Below are positions 44,420 through 54,681 of a stretch of 64,000 nucleotides of DNA, piece after piece; positions within the stretch are counted from its first letter, which is position 1; every line of letters begins with the position of its first letter. Where the stretch lies: positions 1-64,000 of the forward strand of contig NZ_LDJK01000060.1 in assembly GCF_001431535.1 (NCBI RefSeq), read 5' to 3'. The position numbers and the translations under genes were made by a program. This DNA is from Stenotrophomonas chelatiphaga (GTDB lineage: Bacteria; Pseudomonadota; Gammaproteobacteria; Xanthomonadales; Xanthomonadaceae). The notes below the pieces were generated by a model that saw nothing but the letters and a program-made list of their open reading frames with translations, searched no databases and was not told the origin of the DNA.

Positions 44420-44441
44420 CCTGCGCCGACGGCGTGAGAGC

Positions 44442-44506
44442 ATGACGGCCAGCGGCCGTCATGCTTCCGCCTTCCGCTGCGCTCGCCGAGGATGGCTCGG
44501 CGCTAC
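44442..44506. repeat. Two REP elements of different subfamilies
   Basis: ATGACGGCC-AGC-GGCCGTCAT (44442-44462) is followed by CGCCGAG...CTCGGCGCTAC (44484-44506), whose reverse strand starts GTAGCGCCGAG, a second GTAG-headed type seen again at 58335. They close the kdgK-eda unit. Confidence 0.8.
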
Positions 44507-44554
44507 CAGGGCAGCGTCCAGCGCGGCCGACCCAGTCGGCTCTACAATTCGCAC

Positions 44555-44947
44555 ATGGCGATGTTGAAGACCTTCCTGTTTTCCCTGCTTGCGCTGGGCG
44601 GTTCGCTGCTCGCACTGGTGCTGGTCACCACGGTGGCCAGCTGGCTGCCGCCGTTGATCGGCGTGCATGCGGGCGGCGCGGTGCAGCTGGGCTGGGACTT
44701 GGCCTTCACCGTGCTCGGCGGCATTGCCGCAGTGGCGTTCGCCAGCCACTACGCGCCCTGTTGGCCGCGGTCGCACGGCGTGTCCCTCTGGTTGCTGCTG
44801 GCGGTCGCCTCGCTGTGGGCGGCCTGGGACATGGGCAACGACTTCCCGCGCTGGTTCGTGGTGCTGCTGGTGGTCTCGCTGCCGCTGCAGCTCGGTGCTG
44901 GCCTGTGGCTGGGTGCACGCCGTTTGCGCACCGCAACAAAGGCTTAA
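44555..44947 (+). CDS. Small hypothetical integral membrane protein
   Basis: 130 residues with four predicted transmembrane helices (LFSLLALGGSLLALVLVTTVA; LGWDLAFTVLGGIAAVAFA; VSLWLLLAVASLWAAWDMG; WFVVLLVVSLPLQLGAGLWLG) and short loops. The family is not recognised. There is no clear ribosome binding site before the ATG; TACAATTC just upstream could be a -10 element, in which case the message would be nearly leaderless. It lies between the eda repeats and the next receptor gene. Confidence 0.65.
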   Translation: MAMLKTFLFSLLALGGSLLALVLVTTVASWLPPLIGVHAGGAVQLGWDLAFTVLGGIAAVAFASHYAPCWPRSHGVSLWLLLAVASLWAAWDMGNDFPRWFVVLLVVSLPLQLGAGLWLGARRLRTATKA

Positions 44948-44972
44948 CAATTCCCCCCTAGTCTCTATGTCC

Positions 44973-44985
44973 GCCGGTTACCGGC
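44973..44985 (+). promoter_or_regulatory. Palindrome upstream of a receptor gene, candidate operator
   Basis: GCCGGT-T-ACCGGC, six-base perfect arms, 77 bases before the receptor start at 45062. It differs from the TGACACCG sites, so this receptor may answer to another regulator. Confidence 0.35.
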
Positions 44986-45061
44986 ACGGCCGCGCAGGGG
45001 CCTTGTGCGAACCATCGCATGGGCGCGCGGCACGAACTCACAGGGCAATGGGGACCATCCG

Positions 45062-47869
45062 ATGCGCAATACCCTCCGGGAGACGCCGACGCGCGTCCCC
45101 CATGCGAAGCTTTTGTCCCGCGCCGTGCGCGCCGTGCTGGTGAGCGGCATCGCCACCCTGCCATTGCAGGCGCTGGCAGATGAAGCAGCGCCCGTTGCAG
45201 GCGGTGCAGCGGCGATGCAGCAGCTGGACACGGTCGTGGTGACCGGCGGCTACGCAAAGAGCCTGGAGCGCGCGGTTGATCTCAAGCGCAGCAACATCGG
45301 CTTCTCCGATTCCATCGTCGCCACCGACGTGGCCGATTTCCCGGAACAGAACCTGGCCGAAGCACTGCAACGCATGCCCGGCGTTACCATCGAACGCAAC
45401 AAGGGACTGGGCAGCAAGGTCAGCGTGCGTGGCCTGCCGTCCGAGTTCACCCACGTCTCGATCAACAACCTCGCCACCGCCTCGGGCAGTGGCGGACGCG
45501 ATGTGCAGTTCGATATCTTCGCCTCGGACGTGGTGCAGACCGTGACCGTGCAGAAGTCGCCGACCGCGGCCGACGAAGAAGGCGGCATCGCCGGTTCGGT
45601 CTACATCGAAACCGCCAAGCCGTTCGACTATGCCGAGCCCAAGTTCAGCGCCTCGGCCGAAGTGGCCAACAATTCGATCAACGGCAAGAACGATCCGAAG
45701 ATCTCCTTCCTGGCCAGTGATACCTGGGGCGACTGGGGCGGGCTGGTGTCGTTCTCCAAGGCCAAGCGGACCAACCGCACCGACTCCAATTCCGGCATCA
45801 ACTTCCGTCCGATGGGCCGCTTCCTGGAAGCATCCGGCAGCCGCGGTGCACAGGCGGCTGCGGTGCTGGCGCGCGATGCGGGCATCGTCGTCGGCAACCG
45901 CATGGACAAGGACGAGACCAACCGGATCATCTTCCAGGACAAGGTCGGCGATCGCATCTACCTCAACGAGCAGGACCAGTGGGGCGCGACCGCATCGCTG
46001 CAGTTCAAGCCGAGCGACGCGTTCTCGCTGAGCTTCGATGCGATGTTCGGTGGCTACGACACCCACGAAGACGAATACGATGCGGCGGCCTATTCGGCAT
46101 CCAGCCGCAGCACCCTGGACACCATCCACGACTACGACGCCGACACGTTGTCGCGCTATGGCATGGTGGTCCTGCGCGATGTGTCCTACACCGCCACCCA
46201 GCATGAAATCCTGAGCAAGGAACGCTTCGCCAACACCGACTACCGGCAGTTCAGCACCAAGCTGGACTGGACCGTGGGCGGCTGGGACATCGATGCGCTG
46301 GTCGGCTACTCCGGCGCACGCCGCGATTCGGACTACGCCAACCTCAAGCACGTCGCCTACGCCCCGTCGCGCACGCGCTGGACCGCCAACGGCGGCGAGA
46401 CCCTGGCCAGTGCGGCGTCCAACGGGTTCGACATGTACAACTCGCCGGAGAAGTACCTGTTCGAAGCCTACGAGACCGAAGTGGAGCACGTGAAGGACGA
46501 CAAGTACGCCGCGCAGCTGGACTTCCGCCGGTCGATGGAACTGGCGTTCTTCCCGGCGCTGACCAGCGTCAAGTTCGGTGCGCGCTACACCGACAAATCC
46601 AAGGACCGCGCGTTCGGCAACACCAAGATCCAGGGCCCGACGGCTGGCAGCGCGGCATGGGTGAACACCCGCACGCTGGCCGACAGCAAGCCCGGCTGGA
46701 TCAGCGACATCGTGCCCGGTGGCGGCTACCAGCCGAGCAACCTGGACTGGCAGCAGGTGTCCAACAGCTACGCGCGCAACACGTTCCGCTATGCGGGTTT
46801 CACTACCCCGCTGGACAACGGCCAGTTCTACCAGGTCGATGAAAAGACCCTGGCGCTGTATGCCATGACCGATTTCTACTTCGATATCGGCACGGTACCG
46901 GTGTACGCCAACCTGGGCGTGCGTTCGATCGACACAAAGGTCGATTCGGCCGGCTTCCACCCGGTGCAGAACGCCGATGGCAGCAGCGGTTACACGCCCA
47001 CGCCGATTTCCAGCAGCGGTGACTACAGCGACCTGCTGCCCAGCTTCAACATGACCGCCGAAATCGCCGATGGCCTGGTGCTGCGCGCCGCCGCATCGGA
47101 AACGCTGATGCGTCCGTCGCTGACCGACATCGCCTACCGCCGTACCGTCAGCTGGTCCAGCTTCCGCTTCATGGACGGCAACCCGGCACTGAAGCCGACC
47201 ACCGCCAAGCAGTGGGAAATCGGCCTGGAGAAGTACCTGGAGAACGGCGGACTGCTGTCGGCCTCCTACTTCTCCAAGAAGATCGACGGCGTGGTGCGGC
47301 AGTCGCTGACCGGCATCGTGCCGAACGTGGAGAAGCTCAACGCCAACGGCTCGCTGGACGGCTACTACGACTTCGAGGTCTACCAGCCGGTCAACGCTGA
47401 TGGTTCCTACAAGGTCACCGGCGTGGAACTGGTCGCGCAGCTGCCGCTGTCGATGCTGCACCCGGCGCTGGAAGGCTGGGGCATCAATGCCAACTACACG
47501 CAGCTGGACAACTCGCTGACCGGCGCATCGGACCTGGATATCCCGACCCCGCCGGAAGGCCTGGCCGAGAAGGCGTACAACTTCACCCTGTACTACGAGA
47601 ACGATCGCTTCGACGCGCGCGTGTCCTACAACTACAAGGACAAGTACGTGGAGTACATCCACCTCAACCTGTACCCGGTGTACCGCGATGCCTACGGCCA
47701 GACCGATGCGTCGATCGGCTTCCGTCTGAACGACACCTGGAAGCTGAGCCTGGATGCGATCAACCTGTTCGACGAAGAGACCTCCGGCTACACGATCGAT
47801 AAGTCCTTCCCGACCCAGTACGAGTTCTCAGGTCGCCGCGTCAGCCTCGGCATCCGCGCCGATTTCTGA
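45062..47869 (+). CDS. TonB-dependent receptor (Xanthomonas/Caulobacter type)
   Basis: 935 residues. The signal peptide runs to ALADEA; then DTVVVTGGYAKSLERAVDLK, a plug with VATDVADFPEQNLAEALQRM and VSVRGLPSEFTHVSINN, and a barrel ending GIRADF. It belongs to the same broad group as the pectin receptors, but is more diverged in the plug and has no RTGACACCGNT site upstream. Its ligand is therefore open. The start at 45062 has GGGGA upstream; an earlier in-frame ATG at 45005 would disrupt the signal peptide. Confidence 0.9.
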   Translation: MRNTLRETPTRVPHAKLLSRAVRAVLVSGIATLPLQALADEAAPVAGGAAAMQQLDTVVVTGGYAKSLERAVDLKRSNIGFSDSIVATDVADFPEQNLAEALQRMPGVTIERNKGLGSKVSVRGLPSEFTHVSINNLATASGSGGRDVQFDIFASDVVQTVTVQKSPTAADEEGGIAGSVYIETAKPFDYAEPKFSASAEVANNSINGKNDPKISFLASDTWGDWGGLVSFSKAKRTNRTDSNSGINFRPMGRFLEASGSRGAQAAAVLARDAGIVVGNRMDKDETNRIIFQDKVGDRIYLNEQDQWGATASLQFKPSDAFSLSFDAMFGGYDTHEDEYDAAAYSASSRSTLDTIHDYDADTLSRYGMVVLRDVSYTATQHEILSKERFANTDYRQFSTKLDWTVGGWDIDALVGYSGARRDSDYANLKHVAYAPSRTRWTANGGETLASAASNGFDMYNSPEKYLFEAYETEVEHVKDDKYAAQLDFRRSMELAFFPALTSVKFGARYTDKSKDRAFGNTKIQGPTAGSAAWVNTRTLADSKPGWISDIVPGGGYQPSNLDWQQVSNSYARNTFRYAGFTTPLDNGQFYQVDEKTLALYAMTDFYFDIGTVPVYANLGVRSIDTKVDSAGFHPVQNADGSSGYTPTPISSSGDYSDLLPSFNMTAEIADGLVLRAAASETLMRPSLTDIAYRRTVSWSSFRFMDGNPALKPTTAKQWEIGLEKYLENGGLLSASYFSKKIDGVVRQSLTGIVPNVEKLNANGSLDGYYDFEVYQPVNADGSYKVTGVELVAQLPLSMLHPALEGWGINANYTQLDNSLTGASDLDIPTPPEGLAEKAYNFTLYYENDRFDARVSYNYKDKYVEYIHLNLYPVYRDAYGQTDASIGFRLNDTWKLSLDAINLFDEETSGYTIDKSFPTQYEFSGRRVSLGIRADF

Positions 47870-47900
47870 TCGGCTGTCGGTGGGTGACTGCTGTCGGTGG

Positions 47901-47921
47901 GTGACGACCGTTGGTCGTCAC
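47901..47921. repeat. REP-type hairpin between convergent genes
   Basis: GTGACGACC-GTT-GGTCGTCAC, nine-base perfect arms, preceded by two copies of GTCGGTGGGTGAC. It sits between the receptor stop and the ligD stop and is the only termination signal visible there. Confidence 0.8.
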
Positions 47922-47923
47922 CG

Positions 47924-50464
47924 TCACAGCGTCGGCAACACCTGCTTCAACGTGGTGATCCCCTCCCAGGGATCACCCTTCAGGCGCTTGGCCCGTGCCA
48001 GTGCCTTGTCCAGCGGAAACGCATCGGCCGCCGCGACGCGGCCGAGTTCTTCCCAGCGCAGCGGCACCGCCACGCCTGCACTTTCCCGCGCCCGCAACGA
48101 CCACGAACACACGCTGGTGGCGCCGCGTGCATTGCGCAGCCAGTCGATGAAGATCACCCCGTTGCGCTTGGCCTTGCTCATGGTGGCCACGTAGCGGTCC
48201 GGCGCATGCTGCGCCAGCGCCTGCGCGAAAGCTTCGCAGAACGCCTTGGCCTGCTCCCAGTCGGCCTTCGGCTGCAACGGCACCACCACGTGCAGGCCCT
48301 TGCCGCCGGACAGTCGCACGAAGCTTTCCAGCCCGGTTTCCTGCAGCCGCGCGCGGATGTCACGCGCAGCCGCCTTGATCTGTGTCCAGGTCACGCCGTC
48401 GCCGGGATCCAGGTCGAACACCAGCCGGTCCGGGTGCTCCGGGTCGGCCACCGTCGCGCCCCAGGGATGCAACTCCAGGGTGTTCATCTGCACCAGTTGC
48501 AGCAGCCCTTCCACGTCGTCGATGTAGACGTAGTCTTCGGTGCCGCTTTTCTGTTCCAGTGGCACTGCGCGCACCGCATCGCCCAGGCCCTGCCCATGGT
48601 GCTTCTGGAAGAAACAGGGCTTGCCTACTCCCTGCGGGCAACGCAGCAGCGACAGTGGCCGGCCGCTGATTTCCGGCAGGATCCACGCCGCCATTTCGCG
48701 GTAGTACTCGGCCACCTCGCCCTTGCGGATCTTCTTCTGCGGGTAGACCACGCGCTCGGGGTGGGTGATGCGCAGGTCCGGCTCCTTGCCTTTCACCGCA
48801 GCAGCAGCAGGCTGCGCGCGGTCGGGCTGCAGGTCGGGCGCGGTCTTGTCGGTGCGCAGCCGTTTGAAACTGGCCTGGCGCAGCAGTCCCTCCTTGCCCC
48901 AGCCGCGGAAGGCCACTTCGGCCACCAGCGTAGGCTTCACCCAGTGCACGCTGGCGGCGCGGAACGGCACATGCGCCGGCAGCTCGACCGCCGCCTTCGC
49001 GGTAGCCAGCTTGCCCAGCGAGTCGCTCAACGCGCGCAGCTTCGCATCATCGAAGCCGGTGCCCACGCGACCTACGTAACGCAGGCCGCCCTTATCCGGC
49101 GTGGCCATCAGCAGCGAACCGAAGCCCTGCCGTGAGCCCTTCGGCGCGGTGTAACCGACCACCAGGAACTCGTCGGTTTCTTCGTGCTTGATCTTCACCC
49201 AGCTGCGCGCGCGGCCGTTCGCATAAGGCGCATCCACCTGCTTGCTGATGATGCCCTCGAAGCCGGCCTTGCCGCTGGCAGTGAACACCTCCGGGCCGTG
49301 GTCGACCACGTGGTCACTGTAGGCCAGCGTGCCCGGTACATCTCCGATCAACGCCTTCAGCAGCGTCTTGCGCTCCAGCAGTGGCGCGCGGCTGATGTCC
49401 ACGCCGGCCACGCCCGGCAGATCGAACACCACGTAGCGCAAAGGTTGTTTCGAACTGCCATCGATCACGCGTTGCAGCGCAGCGAAATCACTGCGGCCGT
49501 CAGCATCGAGCACCACCAGTTCGCCATCCAGCCGTGCATCCTTGACCGGCAGCGCGGCGATGGCGGCGCTCACTTCGGGGAAATCACCGCTCCAGTCCAG
49601 TCCGTTGCGCGAACGCAGCGTCACCGCGCCATCGTGCAGGTCGGCGAGCAGCCGGTAACCATCCCATTTGATCTCATGCAGCCAGCGCTCGCCGTCGGGG
49701 GCGCTCTCGCGGTGATCGGTGAGCTGCGGCGCATAGGTGTGTGGATACGGCGTATCGCGGGCATCGGGCAGCGCCAGCGCGCGCGTGTGCCAGCGCGCGT
49801 CGGCCTTGCGCACGCGCGGTGCCGCCGCAGGCGTGCTCTTAGACACCGTGCTCTTCGACGGCGTGGCCTTCGACGACGCTTTCGTCGGTGGCGTGGCCTT
49901 GCGTGATCGGGTGGCGGTGGTCGACGTCGCAGGCGGGGTCTCCAGCAGGTCGTCGGCCTCTGCGTCGGTGGCATGGGCATCGTCGCGCTTGATCAGCAGC
50001 CATTGCACCTGGCGTCCTTTCAGGTTGGTGCGTACCAGCTTCCAGCCACCGCGCAGGCGCTGCCCGTGCAGCACGAAGTCGAGCTTCCCCGCCGCCAGCG
50101 CTTCCAGCGGATCGCCGTCGATGGCCCAGTTTCCGTGGTCGTAGACATCCACGTGGCCAGCCCCGTAGTGCCCCTTTGGAATGTCGCCCTCGAACGTCGC
50201 ATAAGACAGCGGATGGTCTTCCACCTCCACCGCCAGGCGCTTCTCGCCAACCCGCAGCGACGGCCCCTTCGGCACCGCCCAGCTCTTCAGCACGCCATCC
50301 ATTTCCAGCCGGAAATCGTAATGGCGGCTGCTGGCGTGATGCAGTTGCACGACGAAGATCGGCCGGCGCGCCGGCCGGCCGCGCCCGGCCTGGTCATCCG
50401 GCTCGGGCGTGCTGCCTTCGGCGGCGCCCAGCCGGCGCTTGCGGCGGTACTGGTGCAGGGACAT
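47924..50464 (-). CDS. ligD: ATP-dependent DNA ligase D (non-homologous end joining)
   Basis: 846 residues in the order phosphoesterase-ligase-polymerase. The 3'-phosphoesterase (about 35-165) has FVVQLHHASSRHYDFRLEMDG. A low-complexity Thr/Lys/Pro linker (about 170-220) follows. The ligase has its nucleotidyl Lys266 in EIKWDGYR, plus ELVVLDADG and EGIISKQ. The primase-polymerase (about 560-846) has the metal-binding DLDPGD (684-689). It processes and seals double-strand breaks with Ku. It starts three bases after the ku stop, so the pair is one operon. Confidence 0.96.
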   Translation of the reverse strand: MSLHQYRRKRRLGAAEGSTPEPDDQAGRGRPARRPIFVVQLHHASSRHYDFRLEMDGVLKSWAVPKGPSLRVGEKRLAVEVEDHPLSYATFEGDIPKGHYGAGHVDVYDHGNWAIDGDPLEALAAGKLDFVLHGQRLRGGWKLVRTNLKGRQVQWLLIKRDDAHATDAEADDLLETPPATSTTATRSRKATPPTKASSKATPSKSTVSKSTPAAAPRVRKADARWHTRALALPDARDTPYPHTYAPQLTDHRESAPDGERWLHEIKWDGYRLLADLHDGAVTLRSRNGLDWSGDFPEVSAAIAALPVKDARLDGELVVLDADGRSDFAALQRVIDGSSKQPLRYVVFDLPGVAGVDISRAPLLERKTLLKALIGDVPGTLAYSDHVVDHGPEVFTASGKAGFEGIISKQVDAPYANGRARSWVKIKHEETDEFLVVGYTAPKGSRQGFGSLLMATPDKGGLRYVGRVGTGFDDAKLRALSDSLGKLATAKAAVELPAHVPFRAASVHWVKPTLVAEVAFRGWGKEGLLRQASFKRLRTDKTAPDLQPDRAQPAAAAVKGKEPDLRITHPERVVYPQKKIRKGEVAEYYREMAAWILPEISGRPLSLLRCPQGVGKPCFFQKHHGQGLGDAVRAVPLEQKSGTEDYVYIDDVEGLLQLVQMNTLELHPWGATVADPEHPDRLVFDLDPGDGVTWTQIKAAARDIRARLQETGLESFVRLSGGKGLHVVVPLQPKADWEQAKAFCEAFAQALAQHAPDRYVATMSKAKRNGVIFIDWLRNARGATSVCSWSLRARESAGVAVPLRWEELGRVAAADAFPLDKALARAKRLKGDPWEGITTLKQVLPTL

Positions 50465-50467
50465 GGA

Positions 50468-51424
50468 TCAACCCGCCTTGCGGCGTGGCGCGGCCTTCTT
50501 CGCCGGCTTGCTGGCCGCCTTGGCAGGGGTCTTCTTTGCGGCCGCCTTGGCCGGCGCCTTGCTGGCCTTTTTCGTCGCCGCCTTCTTGACCACCGCCTTG
50601 GTGGCGGTCTTCTTGGCCGGCGTGCGCTTGTTGGCATCCAGGCTCTTCTGCAGCAGCGACATGAAGTCCACCACGTTGGTGCTGGCGTCTTCGCGCGGGG
50701 CGGGCTCGTCCTCCACCGTGGTGGTGCCGCCGTCTTCCTTGATTCGCTTGGTCAGCACGCCCTGCAGCCGCTCGCGGAATTCGTCGTGGTACTGGCTGGG
50801 ATCCCAGTCGCCGGCCATCGATTCGATCAGCTGCTCGGCCATCGCCGTCTCTTTGCTGGTGATGCGGTAGTCGGACACCTTTCCGGAAGGCAGCTTGTAG
50901 TCGGCCGGGTCGACCAGTTCCTGCGGGTAACGCAGGATCATCAGTACCAGCGCATCGTCGTTGGGCATCACCGCACACAGGTACTCACGGGTGCGCACCA
51001 CCACCTTGGCGATGCCGACCTTGCCGGTGCTGCGCAGGGTCTCGCGCAGCAGCACGTAGCCTTTTTCGGCCTTCTTGCCGGGGATCAGCAGGTAGGGTTT
51101 TTCGAAGTAGCGCGGATCGATCTGCGCGGCGTCGACGAAGCTTTCCACCTCGACGGTTTCATGGCTTTCCGGCGCCGCGGATTTGATGTCACCTTCTTCC
51201 AGCACGACATAGCTGCCCTTGTCGTACTCGAAGGCTTTGACGATGTCCTTCCACGGCACTTCTTCGCCGGTATCGGCATTGACCCGTTCGAAGCGGATCG
51301 GTTTCTTGTCGCGCGAATCGAGCATGCGGAACTGCAGGTCGGTCCTGCGCTCGCCGGACATCAGCGAGACCGGCACGTTGAGCAGGCCGAAGGAAAGAGT
51401 ACCGGTCCAGATGGGACGGGCCAT
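50468..51424 (-). CDS. ku: Ku DNA-end-binding protein
   Basis: 318 residues. MARPIWTGTLSFGLLNVPVSL is the family start, with the beta-barrel core to about residue 250. The C-terminal tail (from about 263) is a Lys/Ala-rich extension (AKKTATKAVVKKAATKK...) resembling histone H1-like tails; such tails in bacterial Ku aid DNA threading. The homodimer binds broken ends and recruits LigD. A 12-base palindrome lies seven bases before the start. No strong ribosome binding site is visible. Confidence 0.95.
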   Translation of the reverse strand: MARPIWTGTLSFGLLNVPVSLMSGERRTDLQFRMLDSRDKKPIRFERVNADTGEEVPWKDIVKAFEYDKGSYVVLEEGDIKSAAPESHETVEVESFVDAAQIDPRYFEKPYLLIPGKKAEKGYVLLRETLRSTGKVGIAKVVVRTREYLCAVMPNDDALVLMILRYPQELVDPADYKLPSGKVSDYRITSKETAMAEQLIESMAGDWDPSQYHDEFRERLQGVLTKRIKEDGGTTTVEDEPAPREDASTNVVDFMSLLQKSLDANKRTPAKKTATKAVVKKAATKKASKAPAKAAAKKTPAKAASKPAKKAAPRRKAG

Positions 51425-51430
51425 GGGACG

Positions 51431-51442
51431 CACCGTACGGTG
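51431..51442. promoter_or_regulatory. Palindrome immediately upstream of ku
   Basis: CACCGTACGGTG, perfect, ending seven bases before the Ku start codon. It overlaps TTGACA on the minus strand, but this is too close to the start codon to be a normal -35. It could be an operator or simply chance. Confidence 0.25.
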
Positions 51443-51500
51443 TCAAGGAAACCCCAGCTTCAGCGCGCGCGCGTGAAACGCCCGTGTCCTCCAACTCAAG

Positions 51501-51569
51501 AAGGGGTCAGAGTCGGGGGTCAGAGTCCTTTTCCGGGAAAACGACTCTGACCCCGACTCTGACCCCTTT
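51501..51569. terminator. Long near-perfect palindrome, probable bidirectional terminator
   Basis: AAGGGGTCAGAGTCGGGG on the left pairs with a matching CCCCGACTCTGACCCCTT on the right across about 69 bases, with a CCGGG centre. Half-units GGGTCAGAGTC repeat within each arm. It lies just after the gene that ends at 51576, in the direction of ku. The same GACTCTGACCCC word recurs alone at 58290 in shortened form. Confidence 0.65.
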
Positions 51570-51575
51570 CACAAG

Positions 51576-52477
<902 letters not shown>

Positions 52478-52486
52478 GGGAGTGGG

Positions 52487-52547
52487 GTGACGGCCAGCGG
52501 CCGTCACTACCGGGCTGTGGTGGCTGACGGCCAGCGGCCGTCACTAC
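52487..52547. repeat. Two GTAG-type REP elements in tandem
   Basis: GTGACGGCCAGCGGCCGTCA followed by CTAC (52487-52510), and a second TGACGGCCAGCGGCCGTCAC unit ending CTAC (52525-52547). They fill the gap between convergent genes. Confidence 0.85.
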
Positions 52548-52560
52548 CGTCCGGTTGTCG

Positions 52561-54681
52561 TCAGCGCCAGGACCACTGCACGCCCAGGCTGCCGCGGCGG
52601 TCCGGGCCGGGTTCGTAGTAGCGGCCGTTGCCGTCGTTGACGATCACCGAGCCGATGTAATCCTGGTCCAGCAGGTTGTCCACACGGGCGAACACGCGCA
52701 GGTCGCCGCCGCGCAGGGTCCAGCGCCGGGCAGCTTCCACGTTCATCACGGCATAGCCCGGGGCGCGTTCGGTGGCGAGGTCGTTGACCACCGTGTCGCT
52801 GCTGCCGGTCACTTCAGCCGCCCACTGCCAGTCGCGCGGCTGCCATTCCAGCCGTGCGAAGGCCTGCTGGCGCGGCACGCCGGGCAGGCGGCTGCCGGCG
52901 GCAACCGGCGTATCCGGCACCGCGCAGCCGCTGCCGGCGCAGGCCAGGTAGGCGCTGCGCACTTCGGCCTGCAGCCAGGTCCAGGCCACCTGCAATTCCA
53001 GGTCCTGCGCCAGCGGCTGGTGCCATGACAGCTCGGCGCCCTGGCGACGGGTCCGGCCGATGTTGCGGTAGGTACTGCGGCCATTGGTGTTGCTGGCCAC
53101 GGCCAGCTCATCGTCGGTATCGGCGCGGAACAGGCTTACGTCCAGCCGGCGACCGTCCTGCGCCTGCCATTTGCTGCCGATTTCCACATTGCGGCTGCGG
53201 GCGGCGGACAGGTCCAGCGCCAGCCCGGCCTGGCCATCGGCGCGGTAACCGAGCTCGTTGAAGGTGGGGGTTTCGAAGCCACGGCCGACCGCGGCGTGCA
53301 GCCGCCATTGCGGGTTCACCTCGAAACTGACCCCGGCCACCGGCGTGGTGGCCTGGTAGCGGCGGCTGCCGCTGTCGTCGGGGTTGCGGCCGACGATGTA
53401 GTGGTCTTCCGACCGGAAGCGCACGCTGCTGTGGCGGGCGCCGGCCAGCAACGACCATCGCGGGCTCCACTGCCACCACGCCTGTACGAACTGGTCGACG
53501 TTGGACACCGTGTCGCGCTGGTCACGGCGCAGCCGGCCGCGCACGCCCAGCTGGTCGCCGACGAAGTTCTCGTGGCCGGTGCGGTGCTGGCGCTGGCGGT
53601 CGGCATTGACCCCGGCGGTGACGTCCAGCGCGCGTCCGGCCAGCTCACCGTTCCAGCCCCAGCGCGCGTCCAGCCCGCCGAAATCGCCATCCAGTCCGAT
53701 CACCCCGCCGGCATGCAGCGGATTGGCCTGCGGGCCCGGCGGGATGGCCAGGAACTGGGTCACCTCGCGCTGGCCGGCGTAGCCGGTCAGGCGGAAGCGG
53801 TGATCGTCGCGCTGGCCGCTGTAGACCAGCCCGGCCTGCGACTGCCGGACCGATTTACGGGTGTTGTACTGATGCGCCACCGCGGTGGCCTGGCGCGGAT
53901 CAGCGGCCACCTGGGCGCGGGTCAGGCCGAGCGGATCCTGCGCGTCCGGCGCATCCAGGTAGTTCACCAGCAGCTCCAGCCGGTCCTCGCCCACGGCCAT
54001 GCCCAGCCGTGCATTCAGCGATTCCCGGCGGGCCGCGCTGTGGTCGCGCCAGCCATCGGTACGGAAGTGGTTGGCGGCGATGTTGTAGTCCATCGGGCCC
54101 TGCACGCCGCGCAGGTGGGCGCCCACGCTCAGCGTGTTGTCGGCGCCGGCATTGAGCCGCAGCCGCCACGGATCGCCTTCGCGGCCCTGCGCGGTATGCA
54201 CCTGCAGCACCCCGCCGGAGGAGTTGCCGTACAGCGCCGAGAACGGCCCGCGCAGCACGTCGATGCGCTCCGCACCGAGCAGGCTGGCGTGCGAAAGCTG
54301 GCCCTGGCCATCGGGCATGGTCGCCGGTACCCCGTCCACCAGCACGCGCACGCCGCGCACGCCGAAGGTGGAGCGCGCACCGAAGCCACGGATCGACAGC
54401 TGGGTGTCCTGCGCCAGGTTCTGCCGGTCACGGGCCAGCACCCCGGGAATCCCGCCCAGTGCCTCGGACAGCTGCGCCTGCGGACCACTGCGGTCGTCGT
54501 CTATCCACACCGTGTCCAGGCTGGCCGGCAGCGCGAAGGGATCCACCCCGGGCACCCGGGCGGCCTCCACGTCCACCGCCGGCAGGGTGCGCGCCGGCGG
54601 GTCCTGGGCGAAGGCGAGGGTGGGCAGCAGCAGGGCACAGGCAACGGACAGGCGGCGACGCGCCGGGAGCAGGTTCATCAT
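52561..54681 (-). CDS. pqqU: PqqU/YncD-like TonB-dependent receptor
   Basis: 706 residues. The plug and barrel match E. coli YncD (PqqU) closely in remembered sequence: DTQLSIRGFGARSTFGVRG, DGVPATMPDGQGQ, LRGPFSALYGNSSGGV, GRGFETPTFNELGYRADGQ and the terminal VDNLLDQDYIGSVIVND. PqqU takes up the cofactor pyrroloquinoline quinone. The signal peptide ends AFAQD. No PQQ-dependent dehydrogenase or pqq biosynthesis gene is adjacent, consistent with scavenging of external PQQ. The functional assignment rests on similarity. Confidence 0.8.
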   Translation of the reverse strand: MMNLLPARRRLSVACALLLPTLAFAQDPPARTLPAVDVEAARVPGVDPFALPASLDTVWIDDDRSGPQAQLSEALGGIPGVLARDRQNLAQDTQLSIRGFGARSTFGVRGVRVLVDGVPATMPDGQGQLSHASLLGAERIDVLRGPFSALYGNSSGGVLQVHTAQGREGDPWRLRLNAGADNTLSVGAHLRGVQGPMDYNIAANHFRTDGWRDHSAARRESLNARLGMAVGEDRLELLVNYLDAPDAQDPLGLTRAQVAADPRQATAVAHQYNTRKSVRQSQAGLVYSGQRDDHRFRLTGYAGQREVTQFLAIPPGPQANPLHAGGVIGLDGDFGGLDARWGWNGELAGRALDVTAGVNADRQRQHRTGHENFVGDQLGVRGRLRRDQRDTVSNVDQFVQAWWQWSPRWSLLAGARHSSVRFRSEDHYIVGRNPDDSGSRRYQATTPVAGVSFEVNPQWRLHAAVGRGFETPTFNELGYRADGQAGLALDLSAARSRNVEIGSKWQAQDGRRLDVSLFRADTDDELAVASNTNGRSTYRNIGRTRRQGAELSWHQPLAQDLELQVAWTWLQAEVRSAYLACAGSGCAVPDTPVAAGSRLPGVPRQQAFARLEWQPRDWQWAAEVTGSSDTVVNDLATERAPGYAVMNVEAARRWTLRGGDLRVFARVDNLLDQDYIGSVIVNDGNGRYYEPGPDRRGSLGVQWSWR

